DNA of 64,000 bases from positions 1,077,501 through 1,141,500 of the forward strand of contig BROG01000152.1 of assembly GCA_030159075.1 (NCBI GenBank), written 5' to 3'. Source of the DNA: Atrina japonica (Eukaryota > Mollusca > Bivalvia > Pterioida > Pinnidae). The notes below the pieces were generated by a model. It searched no databases. It was not told the origin of the DNA and saw only the letters and a list, made by a program, of their open reading frames with translations. Below are positions 26,860 to 42,000 of this stretch, piece after piece (the first letter of the stretch is position 1; each line of letters starts with the position of its first letter). The position numbers and the translations under genes are program-made.

Positions 26860-27005
26860 GTGGTTCCAACCCCCACTGGAACCTAAACTGATTTTGTGAG
26901 AATTTATGCCAGTTTATTTGAGGGATGGTAGTCTCTTCCAGGGTACACTGTAATCATGTTCTCTCCACGTCTAAAACCTGGCAGCCACCATATTACTGAA
27001 TTAAA
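26860..27005 (+). mobile_element. SINE fragment (family of 18930-19162), plus strand
   Basis: The complement of the 18.9-kb body: GGAACCTAAACTGATTTTGT, CCAGTTTATTTGAGGGATGG, CTCTTCCAGGGTACACTGTA, CTGGCAGCCACCATAT. It ends about 60 bp from the nicalin stop codon and may form part of its 3' UTR as an antisense copy. Confidence 0.6.
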
Positions 27006-27066
27006 AATTTATGAGTGTGGCATAAAATACATTCAAATATAAAACTCAATAGCTACCTGAACCTCT

Positions 27067-30000
27067 TTACTGTGCTTTAACTTTCCTTGGACTTGAAATC
27101 CTTTGTAATGCTCCATAAAAATAATGAAAGTTCTGCAACAAAGAAATGAAGACATTGAAAACGGAAAGAGGATTTTATAACATAATAATAACAAGAACTC
27201 TACAAGAAAAATTTCAAATAGATGTTCTGAAATTTAAAGGAAACAAGAAACCATTTGAGATTGTATGGCAGAACTGTGAAGCAATACATCTGGAATTTGA
27301 ACTTCAAGGTCAAAGGTGAAGGTCAAGGAAGATAAAAGGTGTAGGTCAAGGTAAAACTGAAGGTCACAGTCATCTATTGTCATAATGTTCTATCATCATG
27401 TGAAGTGATGACATACCACTATAAACACAACAGCTAAACCAAATCATTAATAGACAAATGTCTATTCATAAATCGGTATCTACTTCAGTCCAGTCAAAAA
27501 CTGATTAATCCAATGCGTTTACATACAGTAAACAAGGATACTTCTGTGTATTGTTAATTACACAATACTCTTATGCAAACAATATGCTTTTTTATTTCAC
27601 ATGGTGTCACAACTGAGAGTGAGCAGTTCTGTACGAAATGATAATTTTAGCTCAAACACAGATTGCCACGTTTACAACAAATGAAATTCTCTTCTTGTGA
27701 CAACAGAATTACAGCATTATCTGCCTATCATGTATGAGATTAGATCACATGGCAATTTAACCAATGACAGCAGTAGTTAAGATACATAGATGATGGAGAC
27801 GACAACAGAGGTGAGACCATACCATCAACTTCTACTGTAAGGTGATGTCCTAGTGTAATATAAACATATATTAACATTGCCTAAAGACCACCTCTTATAG
27901 AAAAAAACCTCTTGTAGAAGACCGCCTCTTACAGAAGACCACCTCACATTTCAAACCACATGTTTTCAGTCTCTTGATACATATCTAACAAGTAGAGAAC
28001 CTCACTTAAAAGACCACCTCACATTTCAGACCATCTCACTAATCACACAACTTTGAATAAGTCAGTCAGGTGGTCTTAATAACAAGGTTCCATTGTACTT
28101 CTAATCATATGTGCATGTGCATCGGTGCACACTTTAATGACATAAAGTGACATCACATTATGTCACTTCCATTAAACAATCTAAGCTAACTGGCCATATT
28201 TGTGACAAATCGTCATTTTATGCGGTACCAGATAAAAGTGATATGACCGTATTTGTGACAAATCGTCATTTTATGCAATACCAGATAAAAGTGATATGAC
28301 CGTATTTGTGACAAATCGTCATTTTATGCGATACCAGATAAAAGTGATATGGCCGTATTTGTGACAAATCGTCATTTTATGCGATACCAGATAAAAGTGA
28401 TGACCGTATTTGTGACAAATCGTCATTTTATGCGATACCAGATAAAAGTGATATGGCCGTATTTGTGACAAATCGTTATTTTATGCGTTACCAGATAAAA
28501 GTGATGTCATGTAGTTGACTTTTGATACGAAATAGACCAGTCTCAACGCGTAAAAACTGTAATAAGCTCAATTAACTTCATTTATTACAATACTTTCTAA
28601 GCCTCGACTGATATATTTCATATCAAAAATCAACGGCATAATATTCTATATATCACCATTATAAATTATAATTTATTATTATATAAATATTTGACCAATT
28701 TTAATCAAATCAGTAAAAAAGTTACATAATTTCACTAATGCCCATTGTATCATAAAAGATACAAAAACTTTAATACACAATGTATCATATATGCAACATA
28801 TAATTTCAAGTATCAATTCTTTATAAACCTGTGTGAAATTAAGGTCTTGAATGTTTCTTTGTAAGATTTTATCCTTTTTTTATAATTATTATCAAGATTT
28901 TGCCACAATATACACACACATTGCATTTAATTGGTCAAGGAAGATTTAGTCCTGACAACTAATATGAGGTGTATGGAGGCTGGCACCTTTGGTCAGATTT
29001 AAACTCACATAATTATAGACTTAGGTGAAAATACAATTCAAGTCCATGTAAATCAAACTTATAAGATCCCATATCAAAAAGGATAATTCATACAAATTAT
29101 TACAGATAACTCAGCAGATCGTTGATTTTTATGTTGCATATATGCTACATTATGCTACATGGGGCAATAGAGGGTTAAGATTTAGTGGTGGTTTTATATA
29201 AATCAAAATGTCAAATGATTTGGATGAGAATAAATCAGGTTACATCCAAGAAACAATCTTTTGATTGCCTTCTTCTTCCTGGATGCCTTCAAAACTTTGT
29301 TAGGAACATTTACCTATACTTTAGATTATCTTACCTGCACAGCCAGGTATACAACACCTAGGTATGCCACAATTCCTACTGCTAAAAATAAGTCAAATAT
29401 TGCTGGCTTCACACTGTCAAAAGAAAATTGTAAAATATCTCACTGTTGTAGTACATTATATACACTTAAACTAGCATGCTGAAGAAGCTAATATTTAACC
29501 TATTTACCCCTAAAGACACATTTGGACTGATCTTAGTGATAGATTTACAGAAGAATCCATTGTTCTTTTCAGGAGTTAATGAGTTAAAGTACAGATACAG
29601 ATACAGTCTGTGTATATTCTTCTTATATTGTTGTTATTGTCTTCTATATCTTTTGTGCCTAAAAGCAAGATAGATGTCAGAAAACATCATTTCTTTTGTA
29701 AGTTTTTCTGGAACCAACTAAAATAATAGTTAATGACAGTGATTGGGGGAATAACTGATTCCTTGTTCAGTCCCACACAATATTCTAAGTGCTTAGAGAA
29801 TACAGTTGTTATGTTTTTGCTAAATCTGTACTGGTAATTTAGCTGGGGTACTTACTTGTAAGCACTCATTGTATACTGTGCACCATCATAAAATGAAAAT
29901 TCTGGATCTCTGAAAAAAAACAAAACAAACAAAATCAACTTAAACAATACACAACAAAAACTAACATAAACTATACAAGTATATAAATCATTACAATCTA

Positions 30001-33000
30001 GTCAAAGGGAGATAACTTTAACATATACAGGTATAGATAAAGTGGCATATGCAAGTGCTGATTTATCTGAAACAATACAATTTATTTTCCAAAAATAGGG
30101 GTGCAAAAAATATTTAGCAACTGTGTCCAAGGATTACCATAGCTCTTCTACTCTGTATGCCAAAATCTAGCCTATTTACCCTTACGAATCAATATAAATG
30201 CGCTGTGTTTCGACATATTTGAAAATTTATCTAGTTAGAACTAATGTCCGATTCACATAACTTGGGCAGACAGAGTAACCTTTTGATTATCATACAGATA
30301 ACTCTATTCACTTTTCGGCTATGACAGGTTCTGCACTGTATACTTGTGAGTATGACAAGCAGGAATGACTGCTCTTACAATTAAAAATATAATGTATAAC
30401 TTAGAATTTAAACTCATTCAGGTCAAGGGCTCAGAAGATTCCATCCCGCCAGGTTATATGGATTTTACTATAATAGGAAACAACAATCACTTTGTCACAC
30501 TGTCTAGCAGGTGTAAACTAACCACCCCAAAATCATGTTTAACTATTTCTTTTTATGGAAAAAAACAGAAAAACACTCAAATTTCACAAATTTTCGGCCA
30601 CTTGGCCTTTATCAAGTGAAAGACGACAATATGTATATCAGTTACATAGTATTAAGTCTGCACAATACAACGCTCCAGTGCAAATATTGTCGTCTTTCAC
30701 TTGATAAAGGCCAAGTGGCCGAAAATTTGTGAAATTTGAGTGTTTTTCTGCATACTGATACTTCCCTTTGGAGGACATTAAATTTTATTGGTATTTCTTT
30801 TTAGTTTTGATACGCCTTCTTGGAATTGAATCAGTTACTTTCCTACTATTTTAGGAAATGTCTATTAGATGTGCTAAAAAAGTGAGCTGTAAATAACATA
30901 TAGGTCATTGTCCTGGTTATCGGGCTGTCAGAGATGCCAACTTTAGATAATTGAAAAACAGAGTCTTAATGAGTGTGCCAAAGGCGCCAGCCTGCTAGGG
31001 GGATCCCGGGGTATGTTCCCTTGGAAAATTTTCAAAATTAGGTGCACACAGATGCTTTCTCCTGCCTTAAATGAGTGTATATGCAATTTCTAACCCATGA
31101 AAAAATTGACCCAGATTTTTTTTTGAAAAATCAGAGAATTGAATAGGAAATCGAAGGTGTGGATTTTAACACAGAAAACTGAGACGCTCCACCCAAAATG
31201 GAGAGGTTGGCACCGCTGGGTTGTTAAGCATCTTATTCTATGGCTCTTTTAAAGAGATAAATAGAATAAATAAAATTCCTGGTAAATTGGACTTACTTTA
31301 CTTAAATACACATTCTATTCTGATTAAAGAAATGACTGCTTATGTCTATGAAATTTATCTGAGGTCACCATGAATATCACCCAACACCCTCTTTACTTCT
31401 GGTTTTTCACACTCTGATTTTTCATAAACAAAGCAACATGTGGAAGCGCAATTTTGGGAATTTTATATCTTTATATAAACATGATGTTACATATATCATA
31501 AGTTGAAAAAACAATTTACACCCTAACTGAGCATAGGGCAATCATTGGGGGTGTGTGTGTGTTATATGATTCAAATGGATCCAGACTGATTTTCAAAATC
31601 CACAAGCAGAAGAGACTGTAAACATTGAAATTTACGTGTGGGGGGTACTTTACACAAAATACACGATGAAGAATTTCCGTGTAAATAAGCATCGAGTATC
31701 AGTCCCACAGTTGAGCTAAGAATTATCATTTTACAAAGGATATTACATTAAGTTAAATGACATTGCAAAAAAAATAAAACATGCATATGGTTTGCATAAG
31801 AAAATCATATAATTAATAGCACAGGGAAATATCCATGTTTACAGTATTTTACTATCTGTTTACCTGTCAGGTAAACAATGTCTGGCCTACCTGAGGCAGT
31901 TGAAGAAATGATGAATGTCATTCCCAATTTAATATTGCCTTTGGCTAAAGATATTATTTTTTTTCTTTTAGAAAAGATCAAACATCTCAGATTGTTACAT
32001 ATTTTACAAACCTTTTATCTGCTTTAAAGGTTGTTTTCCTGACATCTTTAAGATATCTGTTCATAGCTTCTTCTAAGTCAAACAAGAGATTATGATCTTT
32101 ATGTAATAATTGTGCTGCCCGAGGCTGTGATGTCAGATGATCTAACCACGCTCCCACAAGGTCATTCTGCACTTCCTGTATGGAAATAATTACCAAATAC
32201 AAATAGAGTTGAATAAATTACGAAATTGACTTGCAAATATCAGTTATTTTTTAAGTTTGCTTTTGAAACAAAACAAAATTCAATAAAAATATAACAAAAA
32301 TTCATCTTGAATTTCACTGGCCAAGAAATTGAGGTGCAGCTAATCCCCAGACTCAGGTAAATATTTTGACAAGCTTTCACCTGAACAAAGATTTAAAATT
32401 ATTCATTTATGATAAAAATCTTACAAGGGCTTTATACAACAAGAAAATATATTTATAAGTAAGCATTATCAGACTCTACATACACACTATGTAAAAATTT
32501 CCATACTATATATTGTACACCTGAAAAGTTTTGCCCTTTCACAACTGAAAACATATTCATTTGGTCTTAAATTTTCCCCTTATCACGAAAGTCATATTAA
32601 TGGCACATACTTCCGTGCTTCAAGGATTTTTGCTTTCATTCTAAATTCACCCTCTCGGGCAAAAATTAAATGGGAGCGAAAATGTTCAGGTATACAGTAT
32701 CTTCATAAATCATATAACCCACTTTCAAAGGACGAGATCCTTCAAAATCATGTGTCTGTATTACGTTCTTTTGATGTACCTACAACTGATACTGATTTTG
32801 AGCTACCATATTTATATTGGATACCTAAACTTCACAAAACCCCATATAAGCAGAGGTACATATAAGCAGCAGGATCCAGCAAATGTTCTATCAAACCTTT
32901 ATCTTTACTCCTTACCAAGATACTGAGAGCCATTAAGGAGAAACTTCAGTAATACTATACAGTTGCTTATTCCAGAAGTGGTGTAAATCAGATTTGAATA

Positions 33001-36000
33001 CTTAAAAATTCTAAACAACTTTTAGAAAATTTGAAGGCACACAATTTTTCTCAGATTCACAGTATAAAAACATACGACTTCTCTACTCTTTATACAACAA
33101 TTCCTAATAAAAAATTAAAAGAGATATGTTTTAGCATCATAGCTGCTGTTTTTTCACTAAACGTAGTACCCGAAAATTTAAATATCTAGTGATTGGTTAT
33201 CATGATAAATATTTTGTTCAACACCACTCTGATTCTACACATAAATACACTGAAGTTGATATAAAAAAATGCTGGAATTTCTAATAGACAATATATTTGT
33301 AATGTTTGGAGACATGGTTTTTTATTAAACTGACGGCATTTCTATGGGAACCAATTGTGCTCCTTTAATGGCTATTTGTTCCTTTATTCATACAAAGCAG
33401 ACTTCACTCAGAAACTGCTGAATCAACAGAAGAAAAAGTTAGCGGTGTCCATTAACATCACATTTAGATATATCAGACTGGAAATTAACAACTAAGCTAT
33501 ACAACAAAGGCGACAATTTCAGCTTTCCCATTGCAAATTTTCCACATTTAAGTAGTAATATCCCATAATCGCCCGCATATGGAGTTTATATTTCACAAAT
33601 GATCCGATATGCCAGGGTGTGTTCAACATATGAACATTTCATATACAGAGGTAAACTACTCACTGACAAATTATTGCTACACGGATATCGAAAACTGTGT
33701 TTGATGTCAACGTTCCTTAAATTTTATGGTCGGTATAATAGTCTTGTATTCGACTACTCTGTTTCAATAAGTGATATGTTTGAAGGTTGTTGAGACGTTT
33801 GTACCAATTCATTCCTCACATATTTCATTTTGATTTGACTGTGAACTCACGGCAGGTGTGACTGGTCGACACTGGATGTTTACTCCTCCATGGAACCTGA
33901 TCCCATCTCTTGATTTCCAGAGGTCTGTGTTTGTCCATTTTTTTTAACCAGATTTTTACCTATATTCTGGACATCCTTTAGATTTATACTTTGGTATCTT
34001 AGATTTTTCTATAAATTTATTATAAGTGGAAATTTTAGCGAGACGCAAAGGCATTTTCTCATAAAATGTGGTATATCATTTTAGCAAAAAAGTTATTAGC
34101 AATTTTATGTTTAAAAAAAATAACTCGTACATAAGATGAGGAATGAACTGTTAGCGATATTCAATTTGAGCAATCTCAACAACCTCGCTAACAATGCCAA
34201 AATTGAATCCTCGCTAAAATTTTGGTTTATACCATATGCAATCCCAAAACTTACCAAACCATCTGAGAACAGCTGTAGGTTATCCTGATTACTAACATTG
34301 TAGATATATCTGGCTAATGCTTCTGCTAATATTTGAGTATTTCTAGTAAGTTTTACTTCATCTGCTTTTTTTCTGTGAAAAAAAGAGAAAATGAATATAA
34401 AGATGCACTTCCAGGGAGTAAAATTAACACTTGGACAGTCGCATTTTCGACCATAGTATGACTGGGCCCAGATGGCGAGTACAGCTGTATCCATAAATGT
34501 CCGTGTGTCCGTTTTTCTCTTCTCTTTTCATCTAGTCCGCAACAATTTTGTCATGTTAATCTAAGTTTGTGAGGTGTTTAAATGCTTCAGGTGACACAAC
34601 ATTGTGCTGAAGCGTATTACTGATACACACTGATGTGTACATGTTGATAAGGTGACTTTTGAGAAAGTTTCGTAATTTTTTTAATCCTAGTTAGATTGGC
34701 ACATGGTGGAATCAGTACTTAGTCCATGCACATCGACACCTAGTGATTTCATAACTTGTTTCTTTTTAACTGCATTTTCAACAGTTGCTTGCAAATTATT
34801 TCAATATTGGCACTGGGGCCTATCGAGAGGTAGGCCTTTTTCAGCAGACTATGTTAATTGTTCAACATTAGGATCTCGTAATTTATCGCCTTAATTACGC
34901 AACAATTAGCTCCACTTTGAAACCTTTGTTCCTTTCAAACGACTGCTTGGTCAATACAATGTTTTGATAGCAAATGACATGTTTAAATTAAAACGGATAA
35001 TTTGGAGATATATGTAAACTATGGGGTTTTTTTTTCACTGACATGAATTAGTGATTTAAATTTATCAAGAGAGCATGTTATATTCACAAATTATTTCTGA
35101 ATATGAAACTTTTCTTCTGAGATAAACATTTTTTAATACCATTTCGTTACCTTGATAAATATTTCCAAGTGTTGAAATGAATATTTCCAGATGCCTATTT
35201 AACTATACTAAATGCTAATTTACAAGTTCCAAAGTGCCAAAATCATTCGGGATGGGGGTTAATTTGAGAAAATTTTGGCCTTTTTACTTTTCTGTATGAA
35301 AGTATCTGAAGAAATAGCTGGGCCCTGGATCCTTCAGCCAATTTTACTCCTTGACTTCCACAGAATTTCATAAAATTCATGTGTTATTTTCTATCATGTG
35401 TTTCCACTAACTGGAAAAATATCAATTAACGCTATATAATTATATATATGCTGTCTTCTCGTTAGTTTGTAGGTCAAAATAGATTTCACTAAATAGATAA
35501 TAAATATAATGTTTAAAACAATCTTTAAATAAATACAATGTTTTTTTAATGAAACAAATATAAATGTTGATATTAAAACCTTATTTTTCTTTAAAAAAAA
35601 ATATTCTTTATAGGCTAACAGTTTTTGTTTGGATATGGTTAAACACGATCTGTTTTCCATATCTCTTTCATGTTGATGTCCTCATTGAATCATGGGACAT
35701 GATTGCATTGACCAATCAAATGTGATGTTGGGCTTAAAACAGTAGCAGCAAATGTTCTACATGTAATTGCTTCATAGAACATGTTTAAAACTTTTTGGTA
35801 TATTCAACTGTTTTTAAAACCTCAAAAATGTTATGGTACCATAAGTTATAATTTGGCACAAATTATACAGTATTTTTGATATTTTTATGTGTTTATCACA
35901 TTTCTGACATATATCAACAAACTGCATTATGTGAAGTCAGTGGACGTCTTTTTTAATCCAAATTCAGTCATTAACAACTGATGACAAATTCAGTCATTAA

Positions 36001-39000
36001 CAACTGATGACAAATTCAGTCATTAACAACTGATGACAAATTCAGTCATTAACAACTGATGACAAATTCAGTCATTAACAACTGATGACAATTCTGCAAA
36101 CTATCAATGACCCTACAATTCCACAAAACTCCAGGAACTGATGAGACGTACTTTTACGATAAAGAGGAACAATGATTTTAGTCAATTATCAGGATGAATG
36201 TAACAATTAGTTTACAATGGAATGTAACATTCTTTATTACATGCATGTGTAATCAGACAGTTATAATAGAGTTCAATATTCCCACGCAATACACAACACT
36301 GCGCTGCACTGCAGCTGGATACAAAGTTTCCGCCTGGAGCTACTTTTCTAAATGTGATTCAAGTCATCCAAAATATTTGATGATGTCACTAAAAAGCAGA
36401 ATGAATTTTAAATTTGTGTACACGTATAAATAAATAAGGGGCGTGTAATAAATACAAAACTAGACAAATGTCTTTATCCATATCATTAGACTGCACTTGA
36501 TAATTGTAACAGATCCACTACATTGATTATGTGCAGTCTGATGATATGGATAGAAACATATGTGTAGTTATGTCTATTTACACATTATATCAGTTTTATG
36601 TATCTTTATATCACTGAATTCCCGAAAAAATTAGATTTTTTAGTGAGGGAAAAGGTCATCTTTTTTAAATTGGGAAAATAGGGCGTTGGAGCATTGAATT
36701 AGTTAGATTTGTGATGCTACAGTGGTACCTAACTTGTAAGACCACCCCTATCTGCCATTGAAAAGTGGTTTTACAAGACATGTGGTAACCGAGGTCATGT
36801 GTCACTGTCCTGCATGATAAAGAACCCTCACTGCTCTATGGCCATAAGTGCCAAGCATAGGCCAAAATTGGAAGCCCTTCAAAGGCATTTGGTGATGTCT
36901 CCATATGAGTGAAAGATTCTTGAGTGGGACGTTAAACAATAACACAACAACAAAAACAAGACATGTGGTTTCTAAAAAGAGGTTTTATATAAAGAACTAT
37001 TTTAACAAGTGGTTTTCAAAATGTGGTCTCTCAAGACAGGTGGTCTTTTATGAAAGTGGTTTCTCAAGACATGTACCACTATACTGACATAACATATCTA
37101 AGCCTTTCTGCCAATTTTTAAAAAATGACAATTTTGACACAATTTGAAAATTTAATATGAATTTATGTCAAATTGTGAAAAATAGTTTGCACCCATGAAA
37201 ATCTAAATGTAATGGAATCTCTTTGCTAAATGCATAACCCCTGCATGATCAGTGACAGTTTGTACACAAAATTGGAAATTCTTTTCATCAAATTGGGGAA
37301 AAAACACAATTTGTAATGCCAAATATTTGCCCTGTGTAAAGGAAAGAAAATGGCCTGGGGCCAGTTCAATAGAGGTAGTAACTTTGCCCATAAACATAGT
37401 CGTAACTTTAAACGTAACTCCAGTTACATTTTTATTCACATGTGTGTAAAGTCAGTTTCACAAAAGGTCATAAACACATGCTTACTCGTTAACCTACACT
37501 AATTTACGTGTGAAATTAGTAGTCATTTGGAAAAGGCATAAATTAAGACTTAAGATTATACGCAGGAAGAAAGATACAACTTTTAGTGAAACTCATTTTA
37601 GACTTAGTTCTAGCTTTACAACTACAGGTAAAGTTACCACCTATAGTGAAACTGGCCACTGATCGCTTATGATGATTTCAATCATTTCATTTACCTTGTA
37701 TCTAGGACAGTGTTTCTGTCGGCAGATTTGTGAGATTCATGGTGAGACATCGTAAATGCTGGAAGACGTTTGATACTGAATCTCTCGTGCTCCCACGCCA
37801 GCATTTCTTCAGCTAAATTGATTTTCTTGTGTACCAGATCAAACTTTACCTCTGAGTAGAAGGTACTAGCTACATTCTGTAAATTCTGTAAAACAAATAC
37901 TACACAATATAATGATATGTTTATTACTACACAGTATAAGGATAGATTTATTACTACACAGTATCAGGATATGTTTATTATTACACAGTATAAGGATATG
38001 TTTATTACTACACAGTATCAGGATACGTTTATTACTACACAGTATAAGGATAGATTTATTACTACACAGTATGATATGTTTATTACTTAACAGTATAAGG
38101 ATATGTTTATTACTACACAGTATAAGGATATGTTTATTACTACACAGTATCAGGATATGTTTATTACTACACAGTATAAGGATAGATTTATTACTACACA
38201 GTATAAGGATATGTTTATTACTACACAGTATAAGGATATGTTTATTACTACACAGTATCAGGATACGTTTATTACTACACAGTATAAGGATATGTTTATT
38301 ACTACACAGTATCAGGATACGTTTATTACTACACAGTATGATATGTTTATTACTACACAGTATAATGATACATTTATTATTACACAGTATCAGGATATGT
38401 TTATTATTACACAGTATAAGGATATGTTTATTACTACACAGTATAAGGATATGTTTATTCATTTATCAAATATGAAATAAATACATACACAGTATAATTA
38501 GGTCACTTATACCAGTTTTTTTCTTGCCCTCCAGAATCAGGGGCGTGTAAATTTCCAACTGAGAATTTTATTGTGTTTTACAGAAACTGGGAAAAATCAT
38601 TCATGCGTACTTTTTGTGCTTTTTTTGAGACACTTCTCAATATTTCACAATAATAACACAAGAAATTTCAAACATGTTTACTGGGTACAACTTAAAGTAC
38701 ATACAGTGAGACTTGTATAGAACAACCTCCTTAGAGACACAAGAAAACTAATCTTTATAGGGAGGTGTTTTTTTGCATAGAGGTTGATTTATACAGAAAT
38801 GGTACAATTTGGGACAGCAAAAAAATGCTCTTTGTGACCAGGTGGTCTTTATACACAGGTGGTCACTAAAGCAGGTTTTACTGTATTTCTTGTAGAAGAT
38901 TCAAAATAAAGTGTTAAATATGCTTGAAACATCATATATGTTTTTGAATTAAGATAAAATGTAATGTATTACTATATTTGTTATGTGTATTTCATTTTTA

Positions 39001-42000
39001 TGTAGCCTATATTGTATGTAACTTATCGTGAACAAGTATCATTAGTAATCAACTTAATACTTAAAATATACCTATAATGAAACACTGCAATAACAAATTT
39101 ATTTATAGGTCCCATGGAATTTGTTATAGACATGTTACTGTATATGAGAATTGGAAAAACTTCAAATTTTTTAAAAGAAAATAAAGGTAGTGGCCAAAAC
39201 TGCCTAAAATATTTATGTTGGAGCTTTTTCATTGTGCCCATCAGGTCACATCAAATAAATCTGTCTTTTTTTTTGTATTTTTGTCACTTTTTGGTAACAG
39301 AGATCAATAATTTTTCTCTGACACTGATGACTATTCTCTGACACTGATAATATTTCTTTGACAGGAATAATTTCTCTCTGACACTGATAATTTATCTGGC
39401 TCTACCTTTAGACTTATCTACTGTCTTAAATAATAACTTGTATATCATTTAACAAGAGGCCCAATGGGCCTTAATGTCATTGAGAAAAATTTTGAGTTAA
39501 GGCTGGTTAAAATTAGTCCACTGGTTTTGAAGAAGAATGTCTAAAATTTGAAAAAAAACTTTCACTTTCTGTTTACTTAGGTGTCTGTGACCATAACCTT
39601 TGACCCCATGACCTTGAAATTTTGTCAAAATGATCCTTAGATAATTCCTAACAACTTTCTCATATATCTTTGTATTCTAAAGTCCATCAGTTTTGAGTTA
39701 TTAAGCCATTTGTTTACAACTGCACCCTAATTTATTCAAGCACCCCCTAGTGGAGTGTTTATCGACAGATTTCGTTTTCATTCGCAAACATTGTAGAAGC
39801 TGACTGTGTAATCATTTGAAATTACAAAATTTGAAAGTCATCTGTTCATTGGTTCACAAGAAGAAGATTTTTAAAGAGGTACCATGGGGCCCCTATGGGT
39901 CCTAGCCCTTTTTCATTCACAAATTTCATACAGCTACACATGGGGATGTATATGACAAGTTTGGTTATGATTGGACCACTGGTTCTTGAGAAGAAGTCGA
40001 AAATGTTTAAATGTTAACGACACACGACGAAAGATAAAAGACGACTGCAATAGGTCACCATGAGCCTTTGGTTCGGGTGACCTAAAAACCAATTTCTGAC
40101 CTTAAAGAAATAATATCCCGGTGTATCTTCTTTTGGTGGTTTTGACACATGTAGATACAGATTGTCGGAGGTTGCCAGACTGTCCAAACACAGCACAAAT
40201 GCCACATCAGATAACAGGTTGCTCTCTGTACAATCAAAAGTAAATCATTTACAAAACAAAAAACTGCTAGAGGCGATATGGTCAATATACGCATTGTGAA
40301 GCATTGTATATCAAAACCTACAACAGAAATAAACACAACAGCTTAAAAAAACAACAATTAAATCTAACTGTTGACACAGAAAGACAGACATCATCAATCC
40401 ATAGAATGCCAGTTGCTCCACAATGCGACCTATTACAACACAAATTTTACAAGTTCATGGCCAGTTTTCTAACTACAGGTATCATGAAATAGTTCTATCA
40501 ACTGAAATAATATAATTTCCGATTTTCCATATGGAAGATACATACATTCCTGATACATTACGCAAGTTAATTCTGTAGTTAAAATTTTGGCCTTTTACAT
40601 GTAGTCTTTTAAGATCTTCTTGCTGAGTATATATGTAGATCTAAAAGGAACCATACTGCATTGAAATAATTTCATAAACTTATATCATAATGCATTAGGA
40701 GAGCAACATGAGCTAGTCAGAGAAATGATCAACCCTTCAATTTTCTCTGTGCTACAAATGGAGAACAGCATGTCATTACATATTACCTTGGGAGTCCAGA
40801 TTATCCTCAATCCATCTCCTGGTTCCCTGGTAGTTAAATTTTCCTGCTCCAGACAGCAGAAACACAAGGTTAAATCTTATAACTATTAAGGAATATGTCA
40901 AGAGAAAATATAAGACCCAAAGTCACTGCATAGTTCTTTACTTTTGAGTGGATTTTGTTTTTCAGATCTGTTCAAACTTGGCTACAACTGGAGCATTAGT
41001 TTTCAATCAACATTTTGTTTACTACAGATATTATGATTCATTTTGTATATTTTTCTGATTATATTATTTCTTTTCAAGGATACTTAGCATGTGTTCTAGA
41101 GTTGGTGTAGAGCTTGGAGAAAAGTCTTGCAAGTTCTAACAAAGCTATCACGCCACTGGCATTGGAATCTGCCCCATGAGCCAAACTCTGCAAAAGATGA
41201 TATAATTACTGCACATGTATGTAGTGAAAAAGTTTGATGATATTCAGAAATAATTCACAAAAAAAAGTCTTAATGCTAATTTCCCAAAAGTTTATGTAAA
41301 TTTACCCAGTTGTGCTGAATATATACATAACTTTATGAATCTGAAATATCTGATATTCTGAATTTGAGCAAGAACTATCATTCACGTTGACTCACCGGTG
41401 CTACACCAAAGGCATCATAATGGGCAACCACAACAACAGTTGGTAGCTGTTCCTCAATTCCGTACCCCGACAAATGACCCTGAAATTAAACATAAATCAT
41501 TTAACACATGATGCTGCAGGGACAAAAGAGGGTATGAGAGAGAGAGGGTAGAAGAGAGAAAGGGTATGTGTGTGGTTTTACATAATATAATGTATCTGTG
41601 TGGTATACACATACCTGAATGTTGGTTATTTGGAATTCCCCAAGACTCTTTGATTGAGCACCTGATACAACCATTTGGAAACCATTGGCAGTTGCTCCAC
41701 TCATTAAAGCTGCAACAAATAAAAGATCCTTTGAATGAAAAATATACACTGTTGTATCATCACAGAAAGACAACTAAATGAATCAAGACCTTGGATCACA
41801 AAATTGTTTTATAAATCTACAGGTGATGCCATTTAAATACAAAACAAAATATTTATTGAAATTAATTTTAAAATACAGTCAAACTTGCCTTAGCGACCGC
41901 CCTCATATAATGACTCCCTGTCCATAACGACTGTATTTGGACCGCCCCTTGAGAATTACTACATATTTGCCTCTTATATAGCAACCACCTGCCCTACGCG

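Larger units (their letters stand above)
18453..27066. other. Gene-free interval between the two host genes
   Basis: The plus-strand gene stops at 18452 and nicalin ends at 27067 on the opposite strand, so the two genes converge. The plus-strand 3' UTR probably runs to about 18.9 kb. Part of the right side must be nicalin 3' UTR, but TTTATT motifs are too frequent to choose its poly(A) site. The rest holds the repeats listed separately; no further coding exon was found. Confidence 0.6.

Noticed and set aside
28197..28508. CRISPR-like array
   Set aside because: The whole unit is repeated with no variable spacers, and the DNA is a nuclear animal genome.
37866..38480. Long open frames on both strands (125-198 codons)
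   Set aside because: They are translations of the 27-bp minisatellite, whose period is a multiple of three; there is no non-repeat coding sequence.
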